A stretch of DNA of 7,643 nt from positions 1-7,643 of the forward strand of contig JALOPC010000063.1 of the NCBI GenBank assembly GCA_025454095.1, read 5' to 3'. The notes under the pieces are model-generated. The model saw nothing but the letters and a program-made list of their open reading frames with translations, had not been told where the DNA came from and ran no database searches. The translations under genes were made by a program, and so were the position numbers. Numbering within the stretch: position 1 is the first letter of the stretch; the number at the start of each line of letters is the position of its first letter. Origin of the DNA: Syntrophales bacterium (GTDB taxonomy: Bacteria; Desulfobacterota; Syntrophia; Syntrophales; UBA2192). Shown in pieces: positions 1 to 6,542 of this stretch.

Positions 1-234
1 GACCCCGTGATCGAGGGCGATGCGGATCACTTCCGGCTCGGGCGTCAGCATGGCGCCGAAGCTCACGACGGTGATCTTGAGCCCCGTCCGTCCCAGGGTG
101 CGGTACACGGGGGCGGGAAACGTGAACGCGCCCGCGGGCTTCTTCTGCGGGGCGGCGGCCGCTTCGCCCTCCCAGCCCAGTATCGCAGACGTTGTGCCGA
201 GCAGTCCGTATTTGAGGAAGTCCCGTCGTTTCAT
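1..234 (-). CDS. Tat-exported aldo/keto reductase, N-terminal part
   Basis: Only the first 78 codons lie in the window; the gene continues past the left edge. The protein begins MKRRDFLKYGLLGTTSAILG, a twin-arginine signal (RRDFLK matches the R-R-x-F-L-K core) followed by a short hydrophobic stretch and an Ala-rich region near residues 25-28 where cleavage is likely. After a short linker, residues 45-63 (YRTLGRTGLKITVVSFGAM) match the conserved opening of aldo/keto reductases, where a beta strand leads into the cofactor-binding barrel; the Asp-Tyr-Lys-His catalytic residues would lie further on. Family knowledge suggests NAD(P)H-linked carbonyl reduction, but exported members often have an added C-terminal ferredoxin domain and unknown substrates. 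The ATG at 234-232 is preceded by AAGGAG at 8-nt spacing. A 23-bp gap from the upstream secreted-protein gene suggests co-transcription. The identification is firm; the substrate is unknown. Confidence 0.85.
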   Translation of the reverse strand, partial: MKRRDFLKYGLLGTTSAILGWEGEAAAAPQKKPAGAFTFPAPVYRTLGRTGLKITVVSFGAMLTPEPEVIRIALDHGV

Positions 235-257
235 GGAAGGCTCTCCTTTTTTCGCGT

Positions 258-1151
258 CTATTTCAGCTTCTCCTCAAATTCCTTCCAGCTCTTGAGCCTG
301 ACGGTCCCTTTCATGGGTTCGAAGCTGAAGGATTGAGGCTTGTGCTTGAAGGCCGACTCGATCACCGCCGGCCCGCCGACGACAGCGCGGATTCTCAGGC
401 CCTTCCTGGCAAGATCATTGAATGCGGCGCCCCCGTCCCAGGGCAGGAGGGGGCCGTCGGCATATTCGTTCTGCGTGAGCCATGTGCGGACCGCCTTCCA
501 ATTCGTATCCCCCGTCTGGAGATAGACCAGGGGGTGTCGCCTGGCGACCGATTCGACTGCCTGCCTGCTGCCCGGTCGTCCCGAGGACGTGAAGCCCCCC
601 TGGAGAAGGGTGCCCTCCACGTCTACGGCAACGATCCCCGCACCCGGTTTCACGACGAGCAGGGTCCCCCTCCCGGTCGCGTTCCGGGACACGGCCCGGA
701 CGTCTTTGAGACCGGGGCGTGAGGCCCTGTAGAACCGGTAGGCGGCCCCGTCGCCTCCCGAGAGGTTCTTCCCCAGCGAGACGTCGTCGACGAAGAATTC
801 GACGATCTCCCCGCCCCGGATGAAGAGGGCCCCCCGCGTTTCGGCCTTCAGGCGGACATCCTCCCCCTGCACCGCGACCATGTCGTAAACATGCACGTCG
901 GCTTTGGCAACGGGCGGACAAAGAAAATACACGGAAGCAATTAATAATAGAATTACTTGTAATATGCAGGAGTGTCTACAGGAATGATGATGTACGGGTT
1001 CATGCTCGGAATCAGGCAGGAGGTGCCGGCATGCAGGCTGGTCAAAAAGGTGCAGATGCAAGGCGCCCGACATCCCGAGGAGCGAGGCGTACTGGGTGCG
1101 TACGTCGAGCGACGAGGGACGAGGGCAACGACGCAGATGTGCCTTTTTCAC
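258..1151 (-). CDS. Secreted protein with degenerate HAD-like domain
   Basis: The reading frame gives 297 residues from a GTG at 1151. A hydrophobic segment at residues 63-78, ending in PPVAKA before Asp85, looks like a Sec signal peptide. The mature part has an all-beta region (about 85-168) and then a HAD-like region: VAVDVEGTLL (174-183) resembles motif I with the second Asp replaced by Glu, VYLQTGD (209-215) resembles motif II, and VVGGPAVIESA (257-267) resembles the C-terminal part of LNS2/APP1-type phosphatases. I infer a periplasmic phosphatase-like or non-catalytic protein; the function is unproven. The start is doubtful. The GTG has an AGGAGG only 3 nt upstream, and 62 residues unlike a normal signal peptide precede the hydrophobic stretch. 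An in-frame ATG at 1073 has no clear ribosome site. It sits 7 bp after porB and 23 bp before the Tat reductase, probably in the same transcript. Confidence 0.6.
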   Translation of the reverse strand: MKKAHLRRCPRPSSLDVRTQYASLLGMSGALHLHLFDQPACRHLLPDSEHEPVHHHSCRHSCILQVILLLIASVYFLCPPVAKADVHVYDMVAVQGEDVRLKAETRGALFIRGGEIVEFFVDDVSLGKNLSGGDGAAYRFYRASRPGLKDVRAVSRNATGRGTLLVVKPGAGIVAVDVEGTLLQGGFTSSGRPGSRQAVESVARRHPLVYLQTGDTNWKAVRTWLTQNEYADGPLLPWDGGAAFNDLARKGLRIRAVVGGPAVIESAFKHKPQSFSFEPMKGTVRLKSWKEFEEKLK

Positions 1152-1154
1152 CAG

Positions 1155-1160
1155 CCTCCT
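1155..1160 (-). promoter_or_regulatory. Ribosome site overlapping the porB stop codon
   Basis: On the minus strand the porB stop reads straight into a strong Shine-Dalgarno (TAGGAGG), three nucleotides before the GTG at 1151. This is the only good ribosome site for the secreted-protein gene and would couple its translation to porB. The spacing is shorter than usual. Confidence 0.5.
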
Positions 1161-2040
1161 ACGCGTGCTCGCCCGCTTTGCGGAGCAGCAGCTCCCAGTC
1201 CTCGTCGACCATCTTCTGGATCACGTCCAGGTCCTCGTCCTTGAGGTGCTGGAAGCGGCCCTGGATCTTGAAGTACTCCCGGACGGGGAAGCGCTTCGGC
1301 TTGTAGTTGATCGTGTAGTGGAGGCCCTCCTCCACCTCGTAGAGGGGGAAGATGTTCGTCTGGACGGCCATCCGCGCGATCTTGACGGCCATCTCCGAGG
1401 GGATCTTCCAGCCCGTGGGGCAGCTCGCGAAGATGTGGAGGAATCGGGAGCCCTTGACGGCCTGGGCCCTCTTGACCTTGCGGACCAGATCCTCGGGGTG
1501 GGAGATGCTGGCCGTGGCGGCGTAGGGGATGCGGTGGGCCGCCAGGGCCTCGACGATGTTCTTCTTGCGCATCTTCTTCCAGTCCTTGCCGGGGGTGGTC
1601 GTTGTCCAGGCCCCGTAGGGGGTGGAGGAGCTTCGCTGGATGCCCGTGTTCATGTACGCTTCGTTGTCGTAGCAGACGTAGATGAAGTCCTCGTTGCGCT
1701 CCACGGCCCCCGAGAGCGCCTGGAACCCGATGTCGAAGGTGCCGCCGTCACCGGCCCAGGTGACAACCGTCGTATCGGTGTCGCCCTTCATGTCGAGAGC
1801 GGCACGGACGCCGCTGGCCACGGCGCCCCCCGTCTCGAAGGCCGAGTGGATGACGGGGATCTTCAGCGTCGTTGACGGATAGGGCCCGGCGATGACGGAC
1901 CAGCAGCATGCCGGCAGCACCATCATCATCTTCTCCCCGAGGGCCTTCAGGACAAACCGCATGGCGATGGCAGCGCCGCAGCCCGGGCAGCCGACGTGGC
2001 CGGGATACATGAATTCGCGTTCGGTGAGCTCAAGATCCAT
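1159..2040 (-). CDS. porB: 2-oxoacid:ferredoxin oxidoreductase beta subunit (PorB-like)
   Basis: This 293-residue protein is the thiamine diphosphate-binding beta subunit of a multisubunit pyruvate or 2-ketoisovalerate ferredoxin oxidoreductase. With PorA it decarboxylates a 2-oxoacid in the cytoplasm and passes electrons to an Fe-S cluster. The four expected cluster ligands are visible: C18 and C21 in HVGCPGCGAA, C45 or C46 in PACCW, and C207 in ASCPTGW. The diphosphate-binding motif is intact: GDGG at 97-100 and N126-E-A-Y-M-N131, followed by TGIQRSSSTPYGAWTTTTP, which is typical of Por/Vor rather than Kor enzymes. The length is normal for the family. Its ATG lies inside the end of porA (11-bp overlap), so the two are translationally coupled. 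Pyruvate versus branched-chain 2-oxoacid cannot be decided from the sequence. Confidence 0.95.
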   Translation of the reverse strand: MDLELTEREFMYPGHVGCPGCGAAIAMRFVLKALGEKMMMVLPACCWSVIAGPYPSTTLKIPVIHSAFETGGAVASGVRAALDMKGDTDTTVVTWAGDGGTFDIGFQALSGAVERNEDFIYVCYDNEAYMNTGIQRSSSTPYGAWTTTTPGKDWKKMRKKNIVEALAAHRIPYAATASISHPEDLVRKVKRAQAVKGSRFLHIFASCPTGWKIPSEMAVKIARMAVQTNIFPLYEVEEGLHYTINYKPKRFPVREYFKIQGRFQHLKDEDLDVIQKMVDEDWELLLRKAGEHA

Positions 2041-3199
2041 GACTGACCTCCTGCAGGCCGATCCAGACGCTTTCCCGCTCCGGGAGGGCGTTGTGCTTTG
2101 TTTTCCAATAGATTTCCTCGAGGACCTCCGGCGTTACGTCCCGGCCGCCGATCCCGGCGATGTAGCCGAAGACGGGCGCGTGGTCCGGCGCGTTGCACAG
2201 GGCGGCACGGATTTCCTGGGCGAAGATGCCGCTGGCCCCGAAGGAGAAATTCCGGTCAATGACGGCGATTTTCTTCGCCCCCTTGAGGGCCTTGCGGACC
2301 TCGTCGACGGGGAAAGGGCGAAAGAGCTTGATCTTGGCAATGCCCAGTTTTTCCCCGCGGCCCCTCAGGTTCTCGAGCACGAGCCGGGCGGTGCTGGTGA
2401 TCGTTCCCGAGGTGACGAAGACGATCTCGGCGTCGTCGCAGGCGATGGCCTCCACGGCGCCGTAGCGCCGCCCGAAGAGGGCGGCGAACTCGTCCTCGAT
2501 GACCGGGAACGTCGCCAGGGCCGTGTCCATGGCGGCGGCCATGTCGTGTCGCATCTCCATATAGACGGCGGGCGGAACCAGCGGCCCGAAGGAACAGGGA
2601 TTTTTCGTGTCGAGCTCGAATCGCGCCTCGTAGGGCGGCAGGAACCGGTCTACCTCCTCCTGGGACGGCACATCAACCGGCTCATAGGTGTGGGAGAGGA
2701 AGAAGGCGTCGAGGACGACCATGACCGGCAGGGCCACCGACTCGGCGAGCTTGTAGGCCTGCAGGGTCGTGTCAATGACCTCCTGGCTGTCCTCGCAGTA
2801 GAACTGGATCCACCCCGTGTCGCGCTGGGCGAGGGTGTCGGTCTGGTCGACCCAGATGTTCCAGCCCGGCGCCAGCGCCCGGTTGACCTCGGCCATCACG
2901 ATGGGCAGGCGCGCGCCGGATGCCCAGTGCAGCAGCTCGTGCATCAGCGCGAGCCCCTGTCCGGAGGTGGCGGTGAAGGTCCGGACTCCCGCGCTCTGTG
3001 CCCCGATCAGGGCGGCCATGCAGGAGTGCTCGCTCTCCACCCGAAGGAACTTGGCGTTCATCTTCCCGGTAGCGCAGTAATCCGAGAGGATCTCGACGAT
3101 GTGCGTCTGCGGCGTGATCGGGTAGGCGGAGACGACCTGCACCCCGGCGAGCCTCACGGCCTCTGCCACGGCCTGGCTTCCTTCGAGGACCTGTTTCAT
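2030..3199 (-). CDS. porA: 2-oxoacid:ferredoxin oxidoreductase alpha subunit (PorA-like)
   Basis: This 389-residue protein is the alpha subunit that pairs with PorB to form the thiamine diphosphate active site. Family signatures include SAYPITPQTHIVE at 24-36, E55-S-E-H in the VESEH region, TATSGQGLALMHE at 76-88 (the aminopyrimidine side of the cofactor), and GIGGRDVT at 349-356 near the C-terminus. The length fits the separate alpha chain of four-subunit Por or Vor enzymes. The ATG at 3199-3197 shares an ATGA overlap with the stop of the upstream flavoprotein gene, and its 3' end overlaps porB by 11 bp, which is typical of subunits made in fixed ratio. The open frame extends far upstream of this ATG only as a GC-rich shadow of other genes. 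Substrate specificity (pyruvate, isovalerate or similar) is inferred, not shown. Confidence 0.95.
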   Translation of the reverse strand: MKQVLEGSQAVAEAVRLAGVQVVSAYPITPQTHIVEILSDYCATGKMNAKFLRVESEHSCMAALIGAQSAGVRTFTATSGQGLALMHELLHWASGARLPIVMAEVNRALAPGWNIWVDQTDTLAQRDTGWIQFYCEDSQEVIDTTLQAYKLAESVALPVMVVLDAFFLSHTYEPVDVPSQEEVDRFLPPYEARFELDTKNPCSFGPLVPPAVYMEMRHDMAAAMDTALATFPVIEDEFAALFGRRYGAVEAIACDDAEIVFVTSGTITSTARLVLENLRGRGEKLGIAKIKLFRPFPVDEVRKALKGAKKIAVIDRNFSFGASGIFAQEIRAALCNAPDHAPVFGYIAGIGGRDVTPEVLEEIYWKTKHNALPERESVWIGLQEVSHGS

Positions 3200-4956
3200 C
3201 GGATTTCCTCCTCGAGCGTCATGGCGTTGCGCGGGCACTCCACCACGCAGAGGCCGCAGCCCTTGCAGTAATCGTAGTCGATGTGCCGCCCCTGCGCCGA
3301 CTGATCGTGAATGACGGACATGTCCGGGCAGAAGAGATGGCAGTTGTCGCACTGGTTGCACAGCCCGCAGTTGAAGCAGCGTTCGGCCTCGCGCATGGCG
3401 ATGTTGCCCGAGACGCGCAGGTCGATCTCGGCGAAGGACCGGGCGCGCTCCTGCCGCACGAGGCGCGGCTGCGTCATGCGGGGGGCGTACCGGAAGTAGT
3501 CCGTGTTGATCTCGCCGTAGGCTACGACGTGGCGGTTCCGCAGGCGCCGCTCGCCGCCCATGTGGATCTCCATGGACAGGGAGGGGCCGTTGCCCACCGT
3601 GCAGGACTCGAGCCTTGGCAGAATCGAGTCGGGCCCTTCCCGGAAGAGCGTGTCCAGGGCGATGGCGGCCTGCTTGCCCGACGCGATGGCGTGGGCGACG
3701 CTCTTGATGCCGTTGGCGAGGTCCCCGCCCCAGGCCAGCGCCGGCCTTCCGTTCCGGAGCGAGAGAACGCAGTGCGACAGGGCAAGGGCCTCCTTGCTTG
3801 CGGGCGGGTTGTGCCAGCCCTCGGCGGCCTCGGCCCCGGTCGCCTTGAAGAGCCTGTCCACAACGATGCGGCTCGTCCTGTCGCCGTCGGGCTCGATGCG
3901 GCCCCGGCCGCCCTCCTCGCCGGCGATCCTCATGTGCCGCAGGGTGACGAGGGTGCGGCTGCCGTCCTTCCCGATGCGTTCGGGGGCCACGAGTTCCTGA
4001 AGCTTCACCCCCTCGTCGAGGGCCATCTGTACCTCGTCGCCGAAAGCGGGCATATCCTGGCGTCTCCTGCGGTAGAGGATCAGGGCCTCGCCGCCGAGGC
4101 GGACGATGCTGCGCGCCACGTCGACGGCCGTGTTCCCGCCGCCGATGACGGCGGAGACCCCCTTGACGTCGGGCGTCTCTCCGTTGCGGACTTTCTCGAG
4201 GAACTTCAGGCCGTCGCCGACCCCGTCCGACTCCTCGCCGGACACGCGGAGTGCCGTCGTGCGGCCGTGGCCGCAGGCGAGGTAGACGGCGTGGTAGGAC
4301 GTCTCGAGATCGTTGAGGAAATCGGGTGTCACGGGCCGCCCCGTGTGGATGCGCACGCCCTGCGCTTCGACCTGCGCGATCTCGCGCTGCAGGGCCGCAA
4401 GCGGCAGCCGGTACAGGGGGATTCCCCAGCGCAGGATCCCTCCGGCCTCGGGCGACGCCTCGAAGACGTCGCAGGCGTAGCCCAACTGCGTGAGAAACCA
4501 GGCGGCGGCCAGGCCCGCGGGGCCCGCGCCGGCAATGGCCACCTTCTCGGGCCGGCCGGGAAGCCGTTCCAGAAGGGGCTTGAGGTCGTAGCGCTCGGCC
4601 GTGTCGGCCAGGAAGCGCTCGAGCGAGTGGATGGCGATCGGGTCGTCGAACTCGCCGCGGTTGCAGGCGCCCTCGCAGGGGTGAAAACAGACCCGCCCGC
4701 AGATGCCCGGAAGGGGGTTTTCCCGGAGGATCGTCTCCCAGGCCTCCTTGAAGAGCCCCTGGGCGGTGAGCATTTCGATCTTGCCGATGTCCTCCCCGGC
4801 GGGGCAGGCTGCGCTGCAGGGTGCCGTCTTTTCCTCGTAGCGGGGCCGCAGGTAGCGCCAGGACCCGGTCTTGTTGGCCTCCGTCGAAAGGGTCGAACGG
4901 GGCATGATGTGGATGGGGCTTTCCGATTCCGCCCTTGCTTGTGCTTTCTCTGCCAT
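3196..4956 (-). CDS. GltD-like FAD/NAD(P) oxidoreductase fused to PorD-like ferredoxin domain
   Basis: This 586-residue fusion probably links the 2-oxoacid oxidoreductase to NAD(P). From the N-terminus it shows a GltD/dihydropyrimidine dehydrogenase-type Fe-S domain (C47, C51, C86, C90, C94, C98), an FAD Rossmann motif GAGPAG (143-148), a second dinucleotide motif GGGNTA (272-277) for NAD(P)H, and a C-terminal ferredoxin domain. The last has one cysteine set at 527, 530, 533, 536, 539 and 543 and a second (CKGCGLCVVECP) at 564, 567, 570 and 574. The ferredoxin part replaces the small PorD delta subunit, which is otherwise absent here. I chose ATG 4956 over the in-frame GTG 4965 because AAGG sits right against the GTG but at good spacing from the ATG. 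It lies 62 bp after porG and overlaps porA by ATGA. The electron direction is inference. Confidence 0.9.
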   Translation of the reverse strand: MAEKAQARAESESPIHIMPRSTLSTEANKTGSWRYLRPRYEEKTAPCSAACPAGEDIGKIEMLTAQGLFKEAWETILRENPLPGICGRVCFHPCEGACNRGEFDDPIAIHSLERFLADTAERYDLKPLLERLPGRPEKVAIAGAGPAGLAAAWFLTQLGYACDVFEASPEAGGILRWGIPLYRLPLAALQREIAQVEAQGVRIHTGRPVTPDFLNDLETSYHAVYLACGHGRTTALRVSGEESDGVGDGLKFLEKVRNGETPDVKGVSAVIGGGNTAVDVARSIVRLGGEALILYRRRRQDMPAFGDEVQMALDEGVKLQELVAPERIGKDGSRTLVTLRHMRIAGEEGGRGRIEPDGDRTSRIVVDRLFKATGAEAAEGWHNPPASKEALALSHCVLSLRNGRPALAWGGDLANGIKSVAHAIASGKQAAIALDTLFREGPDSILPRLESCTVGNGPSLSMEIHMGGERRLRNRHVVAYGEINTDYFRYAPRMTQPRLVRQERARSFAEIDLRVSGNIAMREAERCFNCGLCNQCDNCHLFCPDMSVIHDQSAQGRHIDYDYCKGCGLCVVECPRNAMTLEEEIR

Positions 4957-5018
4957 CGGATTCACCTTGAAAAGAGCTCAGGTCGCAGGAAGGGGACCGC
5001 CGTCGTACTGCGCGCGGC

Positions 5019-5591
5019 TCAGGCCGCAGGCTTGACGGCCTCCGCGAACCGGACGGCCTCGAAGGCCTCCCGGGCGGCCGTGACGTTTCGCTCCGCGTCG
5101 CCGGGTACCTCGTCGCGGATGGCCGCGACGACGTCCTCCAGAGGGGGCATTCCAAGGACGCGGGCCACCGCTCCCATCATGGAGGTGTTGACGATGGGGT
5201 GCGTGCGGCTCCCGATCTGGTTGGTCATGGCGATACGGCTTGCATCGACCCAGGCAAGCCTGAACCGGGAGAAGGCCTCGACATGTTCCGGGGCGGCGGG
5301 ACTGTTGATGAGCACGGAGCCGCCGGGTTTGATGCCCCGGGTTACGTCGATGCTGGTCAGGAGCGTCTTGTCGAGGACGACGACGTGGTCCGGGTTGTAA
5401 ACATTCGTCCGTAAAAGGATTTTCTGGCGGTCAAGCCTCAGGTATGCCTCCACGGGGGCCCCGCGCCTCTCGACGCCGAAGAAAGGGAAGCTCTGGACCT
5501 GGTAACCGGCCCGGAAGAAGGCCTTGGACATCAGGATGGTCGCGACGACGGTACCCTGGCCGCCGCGGCCGTGAAAGCGGATTTCGAGCAT
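5019..5591 (-). CDS. porG: 2-oxoacid:ferredoxin oxidoreductase gamma subunit (PorG-like)
   Basis: This 190-residue protein is the gamma subunit of the 2-oxoacid:ferredoxin oxidoreductase, a Rossmann-like chain that contributes to coenzyme A binding and complex assembly. The family's opening motif is clear: IRFHGRGGQGTVVA at 4-17. It is followed by SFPFFGVERRGAPVEAYLR at 34-52, NPDHVVVLD around 66-74, and NTSMMGAVARVLG at 135-147, all at the expected spacing and in a protein of normal length. The ATG at 5591 has GGGAGG at about 5-nt spacing. It is the first gene of the minus-strand run, with the flavoprotein fusion next, so the order is gamma, fused delta/GltD, alpha, beta. I found no convincing promoter upstream; the 174-bp region there is dominated by the adapter-like repeats. 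Confidence 0.95.
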   Translation of the reverse strand: MLEIRFHGRGGQGTVVATILMSKAFFRAGYQVQSFPFFGVERRGAPVEAYLRLDRQKILLRTNVYNPDHVVVLDKTLLTSIDVTRGIKPGGSVLINSPAAPEHVEAFSRFRLAWVDASRIAMTNQIGSRTHPIVNTSMMGAVARVLGMPPLEDVVAAIRDEVPGDAERNVTAAREAFEAVRFAEAVKPAA

Positions 5592-5611
5592 GCTTTCCTC
5601 CCCGAAAAGAG

Positions 5612-5690
5612 GGAAGTTAGGAAGCTATGAAGAGCGGAAGATCGGAGTGGATTTTCTGTTCATTTGTCTTTTCCGCTCTTCCTAACTTCC
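5612..5690. repeat. 13-bp perfect inverted repeat with inner stem
   Basis: GGAAGTTAGGAAG at 5612-5624 is exactly complementary to CTTCCTAACTTCC at 5678-5690. Inside it, AGCGGAA (5633-5639) pairs with TTCCGCT (5671-5677), leaving a loop of about 31 nt. No T-run follows on either strand, so it does not look like an intrinsic terminator. The repeated GAAGAGCGGAA module ties it to the adapter-like block next to it. Confidence 0.75.
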
Positions 5691-5703
5691 GCTCTTCCGA
5701 TCT
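5671..5703. other. Illumina adapter-like sequence and 16-bp-spaced direct repeat
   Basis: GCTCTTCCGATCT at 5691-5703 is identical to the 3' end shared by Illumina adapters, and the preceding CC also fits the older paired-end adapter. The 12-mer TTCCGCTCTTCC occurs at 5671-5682 and again at 5687-5698. The reverse complement of part of it (GAAGAGCGGAA) occurs at 5629-5639, followed by AGATCGGA at 5639-5646. Shuffled adapter pieces in both orientations suggest a library or assembly artefact rather than genomic sequence. A natural repeat cannot be excluded without the reads. Confidence 0.6.
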
Positions 5704-5765
5704 TCGTAAACTTGAACCCTGAAGAACAACGTAACGGTCTCCAGGGGATGTGCCCCCGTCAATGG

Positions 5766-6374
5766 TCAGTTAAGCCGGTTCCACACCACGACGAGGACCC
5801 TGGCCGGTTTCGCGTCGAGGGAGCGGAAGCTGTGGTTCATCTCCGATTCGAAGTAGAGCGAATCCCCCGGGTAGAGGACTTCGACCCGGTCGTCGGTGCG
5901 GAACTCGAGCCTGCCCTCGAGCACGAAGTGGAATTCCTCGCCCTCGTGGCTCATGAACACCATCTCGCCCGTTTCCATGGGCTGGAACTCGACCAGGAAG
6001 GGCTCCATGTGCTTGTGGGGGTTCTTGGGTTCGAGGGACTCGTAGACGTAGTCCACTTCCCCCTCGCGGTGGTGGGGCCGGCGCTTGACCTTCACGCGCT
6101 CGCCGCTTCGGGTCACCGAGAGCTTCTCCATCTCGACGGCGTCCTCGAAGAAGAAGGCCATGCTCACGTCGAGGGCTTTGGAGAGGCGCAGCAGCGTCCC
6201 CAAGGGCGGGACGGTCTCGTCGTTCTCGATGCAGGCAAGCACGTCCTTGGCGAGCCCCGTCTTGGTGCACATGTCCTCGAGGGTGAGCTGCTTTTTCTGG
6301 CGGCAGTCGCGGATGCGGGCCCCGATCTTGATGCGTTCGTCGTGCTGTGCCGAATCGGATTTCTTCCTGGCCAT
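5766..6374 (-). CDS. XRE-family transcriptional regulator with cupin domain
   Basis: This 202-residue cytoplasmic DNA-binding protein has an XRE/Cro-type helix-turn-helix at about residues 16-72 (IGARIRDCRQKKQLTLEDM, then TGLAKDVLACIENDETVPPL) and a C-terminal cupin fold at about 120-200. Cupin signatures are SHEGEEFHFVLEGRLEF at 142-158, with H143, E147 and H149, and YPGDSLYFESEMNHSFRS at 168-185, with H181. Such proteins sense a small ligand or metal through the cupin barrel and control nearby genes. The ATG at 6374 has GGAGG at 6-nt spacing. It is divergent from cstA across a 249-bp control region with a promoter facing each way, so cstA and itself are the obvious targets. The ligand is unknown; pyruvate, an amino acid or a CoA-linked metabolite would be guesses. 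Confidence 0.92.
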   Translation of the reverse strand: MARKKSDSAQHDERIKIGARIRDCRQKKQLTLEDMCTKTGLAKDVLACIENDETVPPLGTLLRLSKALDVSMAFFFEDAVEMEKLSVTRSGERVKVKRRPHHREGEVDYVYESLEPKNPHKHMEPFLVEFQPMETGEMVFMSHEGEEFHFVLEGRLEFRTDDRVEVLYPGDSLYFESEMNHSFRSLDAKPARVLVVVWNRLN

Positions 6375-6420
6375 GGTGTACCTCCGTTCAAATCCGGGAG
6401 GGTCTGGGGATGGGGAATCC

Positions 6421-6439
6421 TGGACTTCAATCTAGTCCA
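6421..6439. promoter_or_regulatory. Inverted-repeat operator candidate
   Basis: TGGACT (6421-6426) and AGTCCA (6434-6439) are perfect inverted half-sites with a 7-bp spacer. The site covers the predicted -10 element and start of the XRE-cupin promoter, where a repressor would block transcription, so it is a candidate autoregulatory operator. Binding is inferred. Confidence 0.4.
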
Positions 6440-6457
6440 ATCGCCGGGTGCTGTAAA
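6429..6457 (-). promoter_or_regulatory. Sigma-70-type promoter for the XRE-cupin gene
   Basis: On the minus strand TTTACA (6457-6452) lies exactly 17 bp from TAGATT (6434-6429). Both are close to the consensus hexamers and the spacing is ideal. Transcription would start near 6422, about 48 nt before the ATG at 6374. Confidence 0.55.
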
Positions 6458-6482
6458 GGGCAAAATTGTATGCACTTTCTGT

Positions 6483-6511
6483 TTGACTTCAGGCCTGCAA
6501 AGGAATAGAAA
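6483..6511 (+). promoter_or_regulatory. Sigma-70-type promoter for cstA
   Basis: TTGACT (6483-6488) and TAGAAA (6506-6511) are separated by 17 bp. The predicted start near 6518 gives a leader of roughly 105 nt before the cstA ATG. The -35 elements of the two divergent promoters are only 25 bp apart, across an AT-rich stretch that could serve both. Confidence 0.5.
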
Positions 6512-6512
6512 A

Positions 6513-6522
6513 TAACATGTTA
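6513..6522. promoter_or_regulatory. Perfect 10-bp palindrome at the cstA start point
   Basis: TAACATGTTA is a perfect palindrome directly after the predicted -10 box and over the expected transcription start of cstA. Its position is typical for a repressor operator. It does not share sequence with the inverted repeat at 6421-6439, so it may bind a different protein. Confidence 0.4.
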
Positions 6523-6542
6523 CGGGGATGAGGAGGAGATTC

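Noticed and set aside
1892..3271. Long plus-strand open frame opposite porA
   Set aside because: It is an antisense shadow caused by high third-position GC, with no family signature and no ribosome site.
2030..5155. A 1041-residue minus-strand frame read as one protein
   Set aside because: Only its last 389 residues (PorA) match a family; the upstream part is an Arg/Pro/Gly-rich shadow of the flavoprotein and porG genes, and a better supported ATG lies at 3199.
3283..5400. Long plus-strand open frame opposite the flavoprotein fusion and porG
   Set aside because: It has low-complexity shadow composition and no recognisable motif, and it overlaps strongly supported genes on the other strand.
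5612..5690. The inverted repeat as insertion-sequence ends or an intrinsic terminator
   Set aside because: There is no transposase, target-site duplication or T-run, and the motifs resemble sequencing adapters better.
5744..5756. GGGG/CCCC mini-hairpin just after the XRE-cupin stop as a terminator
   Set aside because: The stem is only 4 bp and no T-run follows it on the minus strand.
5664..6515. 283-residue plus-strand frame opposite the XRE-cupin gene
   Set aside because: It is a shadow frame that begins inside the adapter-like block; the minus strand has clear helix-turn-helix and cupin motifs.
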